Below are positions 24,248 to 34,573 of a stretch of DNA of 64,000 nt, in pieces. The translations under genes and the position numbers were made by a program. Within the stretch, counting starts at the first letter, position 1. Each line of letters opens with the position of its first letter. The DNA is from Bacilli bacterium (GTDB lineage Bacteria > Bacillota_I > Bacilli_A > ML615J-28 > CAG-698). The DNA lies in the NCBI GenBank assembly GCA_028691515.1, contig JAQUZE010000008.1, forward strand, positions 1-64,000. The letters are read 5' to 3'. A model generated the notes under the pieces. The model saw nothing but the letters and a program-made list of their open reading frames with translations. It was not told the DNA's origin and ran no database searches.

Positions 24248-26200
24248 ATGAAAAAAGGTTTATTTATTTTTATATTAATAGTTTTTTTAAATTTGCTCTC
24301 TGTAAATGCAAAAACAATTATCACTACAACAGGAGTTGATAAAACTGAGGCTATAACTGCAAAAAATGATCAAATATATCCTGGTATATATAATTGGGAT
24401 AAAGAATCTGATTATTTTACTAATTATTATAATTCTAAAGATGGAAAACTAACAAGAACCTTGTTTTCAGTTAACGATAAAAGTACTTTAGAAAACGGAA
24501 AAGTATTTACAAGTTTGGTTAATGAAAAAGATGATGGAAATGATTATCAAATATCTAGAATGCTTACTATTGGAATTAATAAATATTTAGTTTTTGGCGG
24601 ATTAATGATTAATGGAAATTATGTTCCGGTTATAAATTATTATGAAGATAATATTTTGATATGGCAATATTTATATAGTGTTGTTGGTAGAGGAAGATTT
24701 GTAAATGGAGTTCTAGATGATGGAGTAATCCATTGTATTGGAGAATATGAACAACCTGATTCATTTGTAACTGATATTTTAATTGCTGAAATCTCTTTAA
24801 CAGGTTTTTTAAATCAAATGAAATTAATAAAAGGTAATAAAAACGCAAAAGCTCATGATATATATAAATCAAAAGATGGGGTATATTTTGTGACAGAAAC
24901 AGAGTCATATACTTTGGATTATGATGGTGCTTATCAATACAGTAATGGAGTTTTTTTAAGCAAACTATCCCTTAATTATGACGATTTGAATATGTTTTGT
25001 GTGAAAAATTTTAGTGGTGCAGATTATTTTGCATCTATGTTTGTTGATGAAAAATTATATGTTTATTTAGCAGTAAAAGGAATGGGACCATTTCCATATA
25101 ATACTCCCTCTGGATATACAGAAGGAATTGTATGTTTGGATAAATATGCAGAAGATGTTAGTTTTTGTAAAGTAGAAATAAATCATAATTTAGAAAATAT
25201 TTTTTTATTAAATGATGATAATAGTTATTATATCGGTGGATATGCTAGTAGCAAAAATGAAATAATAATATATGAGTATAATAAAGAATTGATGTATGAG
25301 AGCGTTAAATATTATAATATCTTTAATAACGAAGAAATTATCTGTAGTATAGATACAGTGAAAGTTTATAATAATCATATACTTATAATTATTACAGAAA
25401 ATATTTATTCGGGGAATAAAAATTATTATTATTTTTGTATTAACCAATATATGAAAAATAATGATTTTTTATCATTTACACTTGATGGCGATGATTTTAA
25501 AAATATAGTTTTTTATGATAACTATATATATTTATTAACTACAAAAAAAATAAATAATAGAGAAGTTTTAAATGTGTATAAAATTGCTATTGTAAAATTG
25601 CATGAAAGGAATTTTACAAACGGAGATAAAGAGTATTTTAGTACTTTTATGACAATTAATTATCAAGAAATTGATGGTGAAAATGTCTTGTTTGAAGATG
25701 TTTCTACTTTAAAAACTCATAATTACTATTATGTACAAAATGATGAAAATTTAATGTGCATAAACGAGGCAATTGTAAAGATGTTACCAATTACAAATAT
25801 TGAAGATGGTATCATATATGATGTAGGTAAAATTATAACTTTTAATGGAATAGGATACTTGAATAATATTTTAATTAATTCAGGTCATAAAATTACAGAA
25901 GAAGGTTTTTATATATTAAAACAAGAGTCAGAAGAAGGAGATATTTATATTAAAGAATTTGCTGTGAAAAATTTAAAAACTATAGTTCCTGAGGAAATAT
26001 TAAATAATGAAAAAAACTCTCCTTCTATTATTAATAATAATGAATACGAAGAAGAAAATATTGTTTTACAAGTAGAAGATAAGATTATTAATTTATCTAA
26101 AAGTGATTATAGAGTATATCTATTTGTTATAAGTACACTTATTTTTATAGGGATTGGCTTTCTTTTGCCTAAAAAGTTTTTAAGGAGAAACAAAAAATGA
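24248..26200 (+). CDS. Membrane-anchored extracellular protein of unknown function, A
   Basis: This 650-residue protein has a signal peptide (MKKGLFIFILIVFLNLLSVNA), a long beta-rich ectodomain and a C-terminal transmembrane segment (about 623-643) with a KKFLRRNKK tail. The ectodomain has recurrent short units such as NKYLVFGG, NSYYIGGY and DNYIYLLTTK, reminiscent of beta-propeller blades, but I cannot assign a family. It ends in TGA overlapping the ATG of the next gene, which has the same architecture. The two probably work together at the cell surface. Confidence 0.7.
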   Translation: MKKGLFIFILIVFLNLLSVNAKTIITTTGVDKTEAITAKNDQIYPGIYNWDKESDYFTNYYNSKDGKLTRTLFSVNDKSTLENGKVFTSLVNEKDDGNDYQISRMLTIGINKYLVFGGLMINGNYVPVINYYEDNILIWQYLYSVVGRGRFVNGVLDDGVIHCIGEYEQPDSFVTDILIAEISLTGFLNQMKLIKGNKNAKAHDIYKSKDGVYFVTETESYTLDYDGAYQYSNGVFLSKLSLNYDDLNMFCVKNFSGADYFASMFVDEKLYVYLAVKGMGPFPYNTPSGYTEGIVCLDKYAEDVSFCKVEINHNLENIFLLNDDNSYYIGGYASSKNEIIIYEYNKELMYESVKYYNIFNNEEIICSIDTVKVYNNHILIIITENIYSGNKNYYYFCINQYMKNNDFLSFTLDGDDFKNIVFYDNYIYLLTTKKINNREVLNVYKIAIVKLHERNFTNGDKEYFSTFMTINYQEIDGENVLFEDVSTLKTHNYYYVQNDENLMCINEAIVKMLPITNIEDGIIYDVGKIITFNGIGYLNNILINSGHKITEEGFYILKQESEEGDIYIKEFAVKNLKTIVPEEILNNEKNSPSIINNNEYEEENIVLQVEDKIINLSKSDYRVYLFVISTLIFIGIGFLLPKKFLRRNKK

Positions 26201-28416
26201 TTAAATTACTATTTACATTAATTGGTATATTTTCCTCATTTACTTATGGTTATCAAGATTATAATTTATTAATGTATAGAATTGATTATAATTATACTAT
26301 TGTAGGTGAAGTTGAAAATTATTTGTTAGTTGATGATAATGAATATAAAATGCTTGGTGCTAATGATTATGAATATAGATTTGGATCGTTAAATAAAGGT
26401 AAAATATATGAAGAAAATAATCAAATTTATGTTTTTGGGATTAGAAATAATCAATTTGTTGTTAATATATTTACAAAGTATGGCCTCTTTATTGAAGAAA
26501 AAGTATTGATAAACAATGATATTCTTAATTATAAAATTTTTATTAATAATAATAAGATTTATATTTTGGGAAATATTAATAATTATACAGATAATAATTT
26601 AAATATTGAGGCTAAAAATAAAAATCTTGCAAGAAGTGATATTGCTGTTTATGAATTTGATTTTGAATTTAATGAAATTAACCATAATTTGATTGGTGGG
26701 AAATTAAATGAATCAGTGATTGATGTTACTATTTGTAATGGTATTACTTATATAATTGGACAAAAAGATAAAGAAACTGGTGGTGATTTGGGATATGGTG
26801 GTATCGATACTAAAAGTATTTTTATTGCAAAACTTGATGATAATTTAAATATAAATAATTATATTGTTTTAGACAAATCAATAAATATACTAAGTTTTTT
26901 TAGTTTTAATAATAATTTGTTTTTATCAACTAGTACAAACCTTATTAGTTTTTCAACTGATTTGAAACCCCAAAAGAATCTTAAATACTTAGAAAAAGTA
27001 GGATATATTCATTTAACATGTAATAATGAATTAATCGCATTTTCTAATAATAAAGGTTATGTATATGATGTTATAATAATGGAAGTTATTGATAGTTTTT
27101 ATTATCCAGATAATTTTAATTTTCAAAATATAAATTTTTTTGAAGACATTGATAAGTATATTTTGTGTGAATATGATGATTATTATGTTCTAATAGATAT
27201 TATAAAAACAAAAGATAGTAAAATAAGTGATGTATATATAAAAGATGAGGAAATAGTAGCTGTAAGTAGTGTTTTTGGAGAAGCTAGTTTAATTGAAAAA
27301 ATAGAAGAATATTATTTTGATCCTTTAGTATATGGAGAATATCCATTTAAATATATTATGGAAACAAAAAACAGATTAGAATTTTCAATATTAAATTCAA
27401 AAAGAGTTTTATTAGAGTCCAATGTTATAGAAAATGGGCTTTACCCATGTGGATACAATTTAAAATTTACGGGAAAAGCATATTTAAATGGACAAATTAT
27501 TGTAAATAATTATCCGTTAAATGTTCCTGGTAATTATAAATTACTTTTAGTTGATAATATAAATAATGAAAAATCTTTTAATTTTACTGTTTCAAAGTAT
27601 CAAAGAAAAATAAATGATTTTTATCAAGATTATTTTCAATATGAAATTATTAGAGGGGATAACTTGGAAATAAAATTATATGTTGATAACATTCATGATG
27701 AGTTTATTGGCTTATATGTTAATGAAGAATTATTTGATATTTCCAAAATAAATGAGGAAGAGAATTATATTTCTGTAAATATTAATAATTTGAATGAAAT
27801 TGGTTATTTTCCGTTATTAATTGAAGAACTAGTTTATAAAAAAGAAGGTAATTTATGTAAAGATATAATAAATAATTATTGTTATGTGAAAGTAAATCCT
27901 AAAAATCCTTCATTTAATTTAAGTATAAATGATGATGATAGTTTAATGTTTGAAGTTAATGATAATGATAATAGTTTAAGATCAATAAGATTATATTTGT
28001 ATAATAACAATTTAGAATATTTCTTTGATTATCCTTTTTTTAATGGGGCAGTTATCATTAATAATGTAAACGTTAATGAAACATATAATTTTAGTATTAT
28101 GATAGGTTATTATAGTGGAGGAGAGATTTCTTATACTAATGAAATTATAACGGGAAAAATTGCAATAGAAGATTCTGAATTAGTATTAGGAAATATATAT
28201 TTATTGAATAGTAATGAATCTGATATTAGATGTTCTATAGAAGTTAATGATTTAATTCAAGGTAATGAATTAAAACAATTAAGTTATTTAAATAATGATA
28301 TAATTCTAGATAGTAAATTTAGTTATTTTCCTGTAATAATTTTTTCATTAGTAGTTGGTGGTTTATTATTTGGAACAATAATAATTTTTAGAAATAAAAG
28401 AATTAATAAGTTTTAA
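26197..28416 (+). CDS. Membrane-anchored extracellular protein of unknown function, B
   Basis: This 739-residue protein has a short N-terminal signal (MIKLLFTLIGIFSSFTYG), a large Asn/Asp/Tyr-rich ectodomain and a C-terminal membrane segment with a FRNKRINKF tail. Blade-like phrases (NKIYILGNINNY, NGITYIIGQKD) occur in the first half. The second half looks like Ig-type beta sandwiches. The start overlaps the stop of gene A by 4 bases (ATGA), giving translational coupling. No family is recognised. Confidence 0.7.
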   Translation: MIKLLFTLIGIFSSFTYGYQDYNLLMYRIDYNYTIVGEVENYLLVDDNEYKMLGANDYEYRFGSLNKGKIYEENNQIYVFGIRNNQFVVNIFTKYGLFIEEKVLINNDILNYKIFINNNKIYILGNINNYTDNNLNIEAKNKNLARSDIAVYEFDFEFNEINHNLIGGKLNESVIDVTICNGITYIIGQKDKETGGDLGYGGIDTKSIFIAKLDDNLNINNYIVLDKSINILSFFSFNNNLFLSTSTNLISFSTDLKPQKNLKYLEKVGYIHLTCNNELIAFSNNKGYVYDVIIMEVIDSFYYPDNFNFQNINFFEDIDKYILCEYDDYYVLIDIIKTKDSKISDVYIKDEEIVAVSSVFGEASLIEKIEEYYFDPLVYGEYPFKYIMETKNRLEFSILNSKRVLLESNVIENGLYPCGYNLKFTGKAYLNGQIIVNNYPLNVPGNYKLLLVDNINNEKSFNFTVSKYQRKINDFYQDYFQYEIIRGDNLEIKLYVDNIHDEFIGLYVNEELFDISKINEEENYISVNINNLNEIGYFPLLIEELVYKKEGNLCKDIINNYCYVKVNPKNPSFNLSINDDDSLMFEVNDNDNSLRSIRLYLYNNNLEYFFDYPFFNGAVIINNVNVNETYNFSIMIGYYSGGEISYTNEIITGKIAIEDSELVLGNIYLLNSNESDIRCSIEVNDLIQGNELKQLSYLNNDIILDSKFSYFPVIIFSLVVGGLLFGTIIIFRNKRINKF

Positions 28417-28430
28417 ATTGATGTAAAATG

Positions 28431-28458
28431 ATTTGCCTTTTAATAGGCAAATTTTTTA
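28431..28458 (+). terminator. Intrinsic terminator
   Basis: ATTTGCC (28431-28437), an 8-base loop, GGCAAAT (28446-28452) and T run after the gene A/B pair. Confidence 0.85.
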
Positions 28459-28519
28459 TAAGAAAAAAATGAATTTTTATTTTAGATATGATATACTAAA
28501 TAGGTAAAGGTGGAAAAAG

Positions 28520-31500
28520 ATGGAATTCGTAAATTTATACACATTATCTGAATATTCGCTTTTAGAAAGTTCTAATCATATTAATAAACTTTTAAAAAAA
28601 GCAAAAGATTATAAGTATTCAAGTCTTGCAATTACTGATGTTAATAATACTAGTGGTCTTTTTAAGTTTTATAATAAAGCAAAAGAGCTAAATATAAAAC
28701 CAATATTAGGTATTAATATTAGTATTAAATCTGATTACTTTAATTCACTTTTACTATATGCTAAAAATATTCAAGGCTATCAAAATATTTTAGAAATTGC
28801 AAGTTATAAAACTAATTCACCAATTATTTCATTAGAACAATTAACGAATAAGTGTGATGATATAGTTGGTATTATCCCTTCTTGTGAAAATGAAGTTATT
28901 AAATTATTTTATGAAAACAATTTAATTGCTGCAGGATTAAAACTTAATGAATATAAAAATATTATTAAAGATTTATATTTGGGAATTGACTTACAAAGTG
29001 AAAAGAATAATAGAAATATTCAGTCTTTAATTAATTTTGCAAATAATAATGATATTAAATGTGTTGCTATAAATAAAACAATATATTTAGAAAAAGAAGA
29101 TGTTGATGTTTATAAAGTTTTAAGGTGTATTGATTTAGGTATTAATGAATATGCTTTGAAAGAATCTGAAGATAAGATGTTTTTATTAAATCAAAATGAA
29201 GCGATAAACTTGTTTAAAGAGTTCCCAGATTTAATCAAAAATACTAAGGTGATTAGTGATAAATGTAATGTTACAATAGATTTTTCTGGGTATCATCTTC
29301 CTGAATTTAAAATTAATAAAGGTGAAGTAAATGATTATTTAATTAATTTATGTAAAATAGGTTTAAATAAACGTTTAAGAGGAAAAAAATGTAATTTTTC
29401 TGTTTATAAAGAACGATTATTTTTAGAACTTGATGTAATTATAAGAATGGGATTTGCAGATTATTTTTTAATTGTCTATGATTTTATAAAGTATGCAAAA
29501 TCTAATGATATTCTAGTAGGACCAGGAAGGGGATCGGCCCCTGGTTCATTAGTTGCTTATGTTCTGGGTATTACGGATGTAGATCCAATAACTTATAATC
29601 TTCTTTTTGAAAGATTTTTAAATCCAGAGAGAATTAGTATGCCTGATATTGATACTGATTTTCCTGATAAAAAAAGAGATCAAGTAATAAAATATGTGGG
29701 TAAGAAATATGGTGCCGACCATGTAGCTCATATTTGTACTTTTGGCACATTTAAAATTAGGATGGCAATCAGAGATGTTTCTAGAGTTATGCAATTTAAT
29801 GAAAAAATAGTAAATGAAGTGTTAAAGTTTGTAAAAAATGATAATGACAATATCAAGCAATTAGTAGATGAAAATTTGAAGTTTAAAAGAATAATTGAAG
29901 AAAATGATGATATTAAAAAATTAGTCACTTTAGTTAATAAAATTGAAGGGCTTCCTAGACATTTTTCTACTCATGCTGCAGGTATTATTATAACAAAAGA
30001 ACATTTGACTAAATATACAGCCTTACAAAAAGGAGTTAATGATTTATTTCAAACTCAATATGATGCTAGTGATTTAGAAAAACTAGGTTTATTGAAAATG
30101 GATTTTTTAGGATTGAAGAATTTAAGTATTATTGAAGATGTAATTGAACATATTAATTATTATGAAAAAAAAGATTTTAATATTAATAACATAAATTTAT
30201 ATGATAGTAAAACTTTTAAAATATTTTCTACTGGGAATACGGATGGTATTTTCCAATTTGATTCTAGAGGAATGAAAGATTTGCTAATAAAATTAAAAAC
30301 AGAATGTTTTGATGATATTGTTAATGCAAATGCTTTGTATCGTCCTGGACCAATGGAGATGATTAATACATTTGTAAATAGAAAATTTGGGTTTGAAAAA
30401 ATAGAATACATCCATAATGATTTAGCAGATATTCTTAAACCAACTTATGGTATTATTGTTTTTCAAGAACAGATTATGTTGATAGCTCAAAGATTTGCTG
30501 GATATAGTTTAGGACAGGCAGATAGTTTAAGAAGAGCTGTTTCTAAGAAAAATATTGATATTATTGAAAAAGAAAGAGAAAAATTCATTAAAGGTTCAAT
30601 GAATAATGGGTATCAAAATGATCTTGCAAATATAATCTATGATTATATTGCTAAGTTTGCATCATATGGGTTTAATAAAAATCATGCTGTTGCTTATTCT
30701 CGACTTGCTTATATGATGGCTTATTTAAAAGCGCATTATTATAAGTATTTTATGGTTGTTTTAATGAGTTATAATTTAGGTAATGATAATTTAATTAAAA
30801 CTTATTTAAATGATTGTGAGAAAAACAATTTACATGTAAAATTACCATCTATTAATTATAGCAGTGCAAAGTTTGTATTTATAAATAACGAAACATATTT
30901 TCCTTTGCTGGGAATTAAAGGAATTGGAGAAGTTATTTTAAAAAATTTAATTGAGGAAAGAGATGTTAATGGACAGTATATTAATTATTATGATTTTATT
31001 AAAAGAACAAAGAAAATATTAAATAAAAAGAATATTGAGATGTTAGTTGATTCGGGTGCTTTAGATGAGTTTGGATTAACAAGAAAACATATGAATGAAG
31101 AGTATGAAGAAGCACTTATAATAACTGAATATTCAAAAGCTTTTGAAGGAAGATTAATAGAGAGCAAATCAAATAATGAAGAATATAGTTTTGAGGAGAT
31201 TGCAAGACGTGAAAGAGAAGCGTTAGGTCTAAATTTAAAATTTAGTATTTTCAAACGATATGATTTATATAAAAATAAAAATAATTTAAAAAATTTGTCG
31301 GATTTAAGTAAGGGTAATTTCATAAGTGTTATTGTTGGTGTTAGATATATTAGAATAATAAAAACAAAAAAGGGTGAAAATATGGCTTTTTTGCAAATTT
31401 TTGATGATACTGATATAATGGATGCTGTCATTTTTCCGAATGCTTATTTAAAGTATGAAAATATTTTGGAAAGTGATAAGATTTATTATTTAACTGGGAA

Positions 31501-31561
31501 TGTTGATGAGAGAAACGGAAAGCTTCAATTTATTATTAAAGATATAAGAAAAGAGAGATAA
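28520..31561 (+). CDS. dnaE: DNA polymerase III alpha subunit, DnaE type
   Basis: This 1013-residue replicative polymerase begins with a PHP domain (about 1-240). The expected metal-binding LHxHSEYS reads LYTLSEYS, so the PHP is likely inactive. The polymerase core includes GPGRGSAPGSLVAYVLG and the catalytic aspartates in PDIDTDF (375-381). Further motifs are ATFGTFK-like ICTFGTFKIRMAIRD, RPGPM and FNKNHAVAYSRLAY. The C-terminal OB fold is about residues 930-1010. It lacks an exonuclease insert. It lies three bases upstream of pfkA and is co-transcribed with it. Confidence 0.96.
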   Translation: MEFVNLYTLSEYSLLESSNHINKLLKKAKDYKYSSLAITDVNNTSGLFKFYNKAKELNIKPILGINISIKSDYFNSLLLYAKNIQGYQNILEIASYKTNSPIISLEQLTNKCDDIVGIIPSCENEVIKLFYENNLIAAGLKLNEYKNIIKDLYLGIDLQSEKNNRNIQSLINFANNNDIKCVAINKTIYLEKEDVDVYKVLRCIDLGINEYALKESEDKMFLLNQNEAINLFKEFPDLIKNTKVISDKCNVTIDFSGYHLPEFKINKGEVNDYLINLCKIGLNKRLRGKKCNFSVYKERLFLELDVIIRMGFADYFLIVYDFIKYAKSNDILVGPGRGSAPGSLVAYVLGITDVDPITYNLLFERFLNPERISMPDIDTDFPDKKRDQVIKYVGKKYGADHVAHICTFGTFKIRMAIRDVSRVMQFNEKIVNEVLKFVKNDNDNIKQLVDENLKFKRIIEENDDIKKLVTLVNKIEGLPRHFSTHAAGIIITKEHLTKYTALQKGVNDLFQTQYDASDLEKLGLLKMDFLGLKNLSIIEDVIEHINYYEKKDFNINNINLYDSKTFKIFSTGNTDGIFQFDSRGMKDLLIKLKTECFDDIVNANALYRPGPMEMINTFVNRKFGFEKIEYIHNDLADILKPTYGIIVFQEQIMLIAQRFAGYSLGQADSLRRAVSKKNIDIIEKEREKFIKGSMNNGYQNDLANIIYDYIAKFASYGFNKNHAVAYSRLAYMMAYLKAHYYKYFMVVLMSYNLGNDNLIKTYLNDCEKNNLHVKLPSINYSSAKFVFINNETYFPLLGIKGIGEVILKNLIEERDVNGQYINYYDFIKRTKKILNKKNIEMLVDSGALDEFGLTRKHMNEEYEEALIITEYSKAFEGRLIESKSNNEEYSFEEIARREREALGLNLKFSIFKRYDLYKNKNNLKNLSDLSKGNFISVIVGVRYIRIIKTKKGENMAFLQIFDDTDIMDAVIFPNAYLKYENILESDKIYYLTGNVDERNGKLQFIIKDIRKER

Positions 31562-31563
31562 AT

Positions 31564-32520
31564 ATGGTAAAAAGAATAGGTGTTTTAACTGCTGGTGGAG
31601 ATGCTCCAGGAATGAATGCTGCAATTAGAGCTGTTGCAAGAACAGGGATGACTTATGGTTTGGAGCTTTATGGTATTCATGATGGTTATTTAGGAATGTA
31701 TGAAGGTAGAATTGAGCCAATGAATAGAAAATCAGTTTCTGAAAAAATGAGTAATGGAGGCACTTTTTTAGGAACTGCTAGATTAGCCGATTTTGCACTT
31801 GAAGAAGTTAGAAAAGTTGCAATAAGTAAATTAAAAGAGTTTGGAATTGATGCTGTTGTTGCTATAGGTGGTGATGGAACTTATAGGGGAGCTTTAGCTT
31901 TGCATGAAATGGGAATTAAGACTGTTGCTATTCCAGCAACTATTGATAATGATATTGAGGGTACTGATTTTACGATAGGTTTTGATACAGCATTGCAAAC
32001 AATCGTAGAGGCAGTGGACAAATTAAGAGATACTTCAAGTTCTCATGGGAGATGTTCTATTGTAGAAGTTATGGGTAGAAATTGTGGAGATCTTGCAATT
32101 TGGACAGGCATTGCAACAGGTGCAGAATATGTTATTTGTAAAGAAGTTGGTTATAATTTAAAAGATGTATTAGCAAATATTAATAAAGCAGCATTAGTTA
32201 AAAATCATGCTATTATTATAGTTGCTGAAAATATGGTTAATCTTAATGAACTTGCAAAACAAGTAGGAGAAAACACGCCTTTTGAAGCAAGAACTACTAT
32301 TTTAGGCCACGTTCAACGTGGTGGGTCACCAACACCAAGAGATAGGGTTTTAGCTTCTCAAATGGGTAGTGCTGCTATTCATGCATTGATGAAGGATGAG
32401 AGTGGCATTTCAGTTGCATTTAAAAATAACAAAATTATTACTATACCAATTAAAAATGCCATTAAGCAAGATGATACTCAAGTTTTGGATATGTGTAAGT
32501 TATTTAAAGAATTATGGTAA
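31564..32520 (+). CDS. pfkA: ATP-dependent 6-phosphofructokinase
   Basis: This 318-residue protein is the bacterial PfkA length. It has the N-terminal LTAGGDAPGMNAAIR nucleotide motif, GGDGTYRGA (102-110), catalytic PATIDNDIEGTD with Asp128, and the effector-binding arginines typical of tetrameric PfkA (HVQRGGSPTPRDR). It phosphorylates fructose 6-phosphate to the bisphosphate in glycolysis. The dnaE-pfkA linkage resembles Bacillus, where accDA lies between. Confidence 0.97.
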   Translation: MVKRIGVLTAGGDAPGMNAAIRAVARTGMTYGLELYGIHDGYLGMYEGRIEPMNRKSVSEKMSNGGTFLGTARLADFALEEVRKVAISKLKEFGIDAVVAIGGDGTYRGALALHEMGIKTVAIPATIDNDIEGTDFTIGFDTALQTIVEAVDKLRDTSSSHGRCSIVEVMGRNCGDLAIWTGIATGAEYVICKEVGYNLKDVLANINKAALVKNHAIIIVAENMVNLNELAKQVGENTPFEARTTILGHVQRGGSPTPRDRVLASQMGSAAIHALMKDESGISVAFKNNKIITIPIKNAIKQDDTQVLDMCKLFKELW

Positions 32521-32527
32521 AAATTCT

Positions 32528-32556
32528 AAAGATATATGAAAATATATCTTTTTTTA
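32528..32556 (+). terminator. Intrinsic terminator
   Basis: AAAGATATAT (32528-32537), loop GAAA, ATATATCTTT (32542-32551) and T run after pfkA. Confidence 0.9.
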
Positions 32557-32644
32557 TAAATCTAGTGACTGTAAATGTTTTTATTGTATTTAAAAATTTA
32601 TTAAAAAATGTTATAATACAATATAAACAATGAAGAGGTAAATT

Positions 32645-34573
32645 ATGAGCAAAAATAAAAAAACTTTTTATGTCACAACTCCAATTTATTATGCAAGTGG
32701 AACAGTTCATATAGGAAATTCTTATACAACGATTGCTGCAGATACAATGGCAAGGTTTAATCGACTTATTGGTAATGAAACTTTATTTTTAACGGGTATG
32801 GATGAGCATGGCCAAAAAATTGAGGAAGCAGCAAAGAAAGCTGGAAGAAAACCCAAACCTTTTGTTGATGATTTAGCTTTAGAAATTAAAAATATTTGGA
32901 ATAATTTGGACATTTCTAATGATATATTCATTAGAACCTCTGATAGTGAACATATACAGGGTGTTCAAAAAATATTTGAAAAGCTTTTAGAACAAAAAGA
33001 TATATATTTAGATAAGTATTCAGGAGATTATTGTGTTGCTTGTGAATCTTTTTTTACAAAAACACAAATTATTGAAGAAGGAATATGTCCAGATTGTGGG
33101 AAAAAGACAATTAAATTAGAAGAAGAAACTTATTTTTTAAATTTGAAAAAATATTCTAATAAATTATTAAAATATATAAATGATAATCCTGATTTTATTC
33201 AACCTGAAACAAGAAAAAATGAAGTGATTTCTTTTATTGAACAAGGATTAGAAAATTTAAGTGTTAGTAGAACTAGTTTTAATTGGGGTGTACCTGTATT
33301 GTCAAACCCCAAACATGTTGTCTATGTTTGGATTGATGCTTTAAGTAATTATATAACTGCTTTAGGATATGGAAGTATTAATAATAGTCAATTTAATAAA
33401 TATTGGGTACAAGGTGATGAAGTAGTTCATATTGTTGGTAAAGATATTTTAAGATTTCATGCAATTTATTGGCCAATTATGTTAATGGCTTTAAATATAC
33501 CTATTAAATTTAAACTTTATGTTCATGGATGGGTTTTAATGAAAGAGGGAAAAATGAGTAAATCTACTGGAAATTTGGTTTATCCCTTAGATGTTACAAA
33601 AAGATATGGTGTTGATGCTTTAAGATATTATTTATTACGTGAATTACCTTTAGGAAATGACTGCTATTTTAGTTATGAAAGATTTATTGAAAAATATAAT
33701 GCTGATTTAGCAAATGATTTAGGTAATTTAGTAAGTAGGACAGTTTCAATGGCCAATAAATATTTAAATGGTGAAGTATTAAAAACTGAATCTAATTTAA
33801 TTTATTCGAAAGATTTAAAGAAATTAGCTAATGAAGTTGTAAAAGATTATGATAATAGTATAAAAAATTTTAGAATTCAAGATTCTTTGATTTCCTTATG
33901 GACTTTAATTAGCAAAACAAATAAATATGTTGATGAAACTGAACCATGGAAATTGGCTAAAGAGGAAAAGAATAAAGAATTGATTAAAGAAGTAATTTAT
34001 CATTTAATCGAATCAATAAGAGTAATTAGTATATTATTAAGTTCGATTTTGCCATCTACATCTCTTAAAATTCAAGATGTATTAAATTTAAAAAATGATG
34101 ATATTAAATATCAAAATATTTATTTTGGCTTTTTAAGTAGTACAATTATAAAAGTTAAGGCTATTGTTTTATTTAAACGTCTTGATAAAGATGAAGAACT
34201 TGAATATCAAACTAATAAAAAACAAGGGATAGAAACTATGAAAGTTAAAGAAGAAATAACTATTGATGATTTTAATAAATTAGATTTTAGAATAGGAAAA
34301 ATCATTAAATGCGAAAAAGCAGAAAATGCTGATAAGCTTTTAATATTACAAGTTGATATTAATGGAAATATTAAACAAATTGTTTCCAGTATAGCTGATA
34401 ATTATGAAACTGAAGAATTGGTTGGTAAAAAAATAGTTGTTTTAGTAAATTTAAAAGCAACTAAATTTAGAGGGTATTTATCTGAGGGTATGCTTCTTGC
34501 AGCATCAAATAAAGATGGACAATTAGAAGTGCTAGAAGTAAATAAATTAGATAATGATGCGGTGGTGGATTAA
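32645..34573 (+). CDS. metG: Methionyl-tRNA synthetase
   Basis: This 642-residue class I synthetase has HIGNS (22-26) in place of HIGH and KMSKS at 303-307. There is a Cys4 zinc site of the CVAC...CPDC type in the connective domain. The C-terminal EMAP/Trbp111-like tRNA-binding domain runs from about 536 to the end (DFNKLDFRIGKIIKCEKAENADKL). It charges tRNA-Met. No T-box is seen in the 124 bases upstream. The last base of its stop is the first base of the next ATG, so the antiporter gene is coupled to it. Confidence 0.97.
   Translation: MSKNKKTFYVTTPIYYASGTVHIGNSYTTIAADTMARFNRLIGNETLFLTGMDEHGQKIEEAAKKAGRKPKPFVDDLALEIKNIWNNLDISNDIFIRTSDSEHIQGVQKIFEKLLEQKDIYLDKYSGDYCVACESFFTKTQIIEEGICPDCGKKTIKLEEETYFLNLKKYSNKLLKYINDNPDFIQPETRKNEVISFIEQGLENLSVSRTSFNWGVPVLSNPKHVVYVWIDALSNYITALGYGSINNSQFNKYWVQGDEVVHIVGKDILRFHAIYWPIMLMALNIPIKFKLYVHGWVLMKEGKMSKSTGNLVYPLDVTKRYGVDALRYYLLRELPLGNDCYFSYERFIEKYNADLANDLGNLVSRTVSMANKYLNGEVLKTESNLIYSKDLKKLANEVVKDYDNSIKNFRIQDSLISLWTLISKTNKYVDETEPWKLAKEEKNKELIKEVIYHLIESIRVISILLSSILPSTSLKIQDVLNLKNDDIKYQNIYFGFLSSTIIKVKAIVLFKRLDKDEELEYQTNKKQGIETMKVKEEITIDDFNKLDFRIGKIIKCEKAENADKLLILQVDINGNIKQIVSSIADNYETEELVGKKIVVLVNLKATKFRGYLSEGMLLAASNKDGQLEVLEVNKLDNDAVVD

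Noticed and set aside
32569-32585. TGTAAATGTTTTTA before metG as a third copy of the leader operator
   Set aside because: It differs from the 16-mer at several positions, is in AT-rich sequence and has no leader ORF after it.
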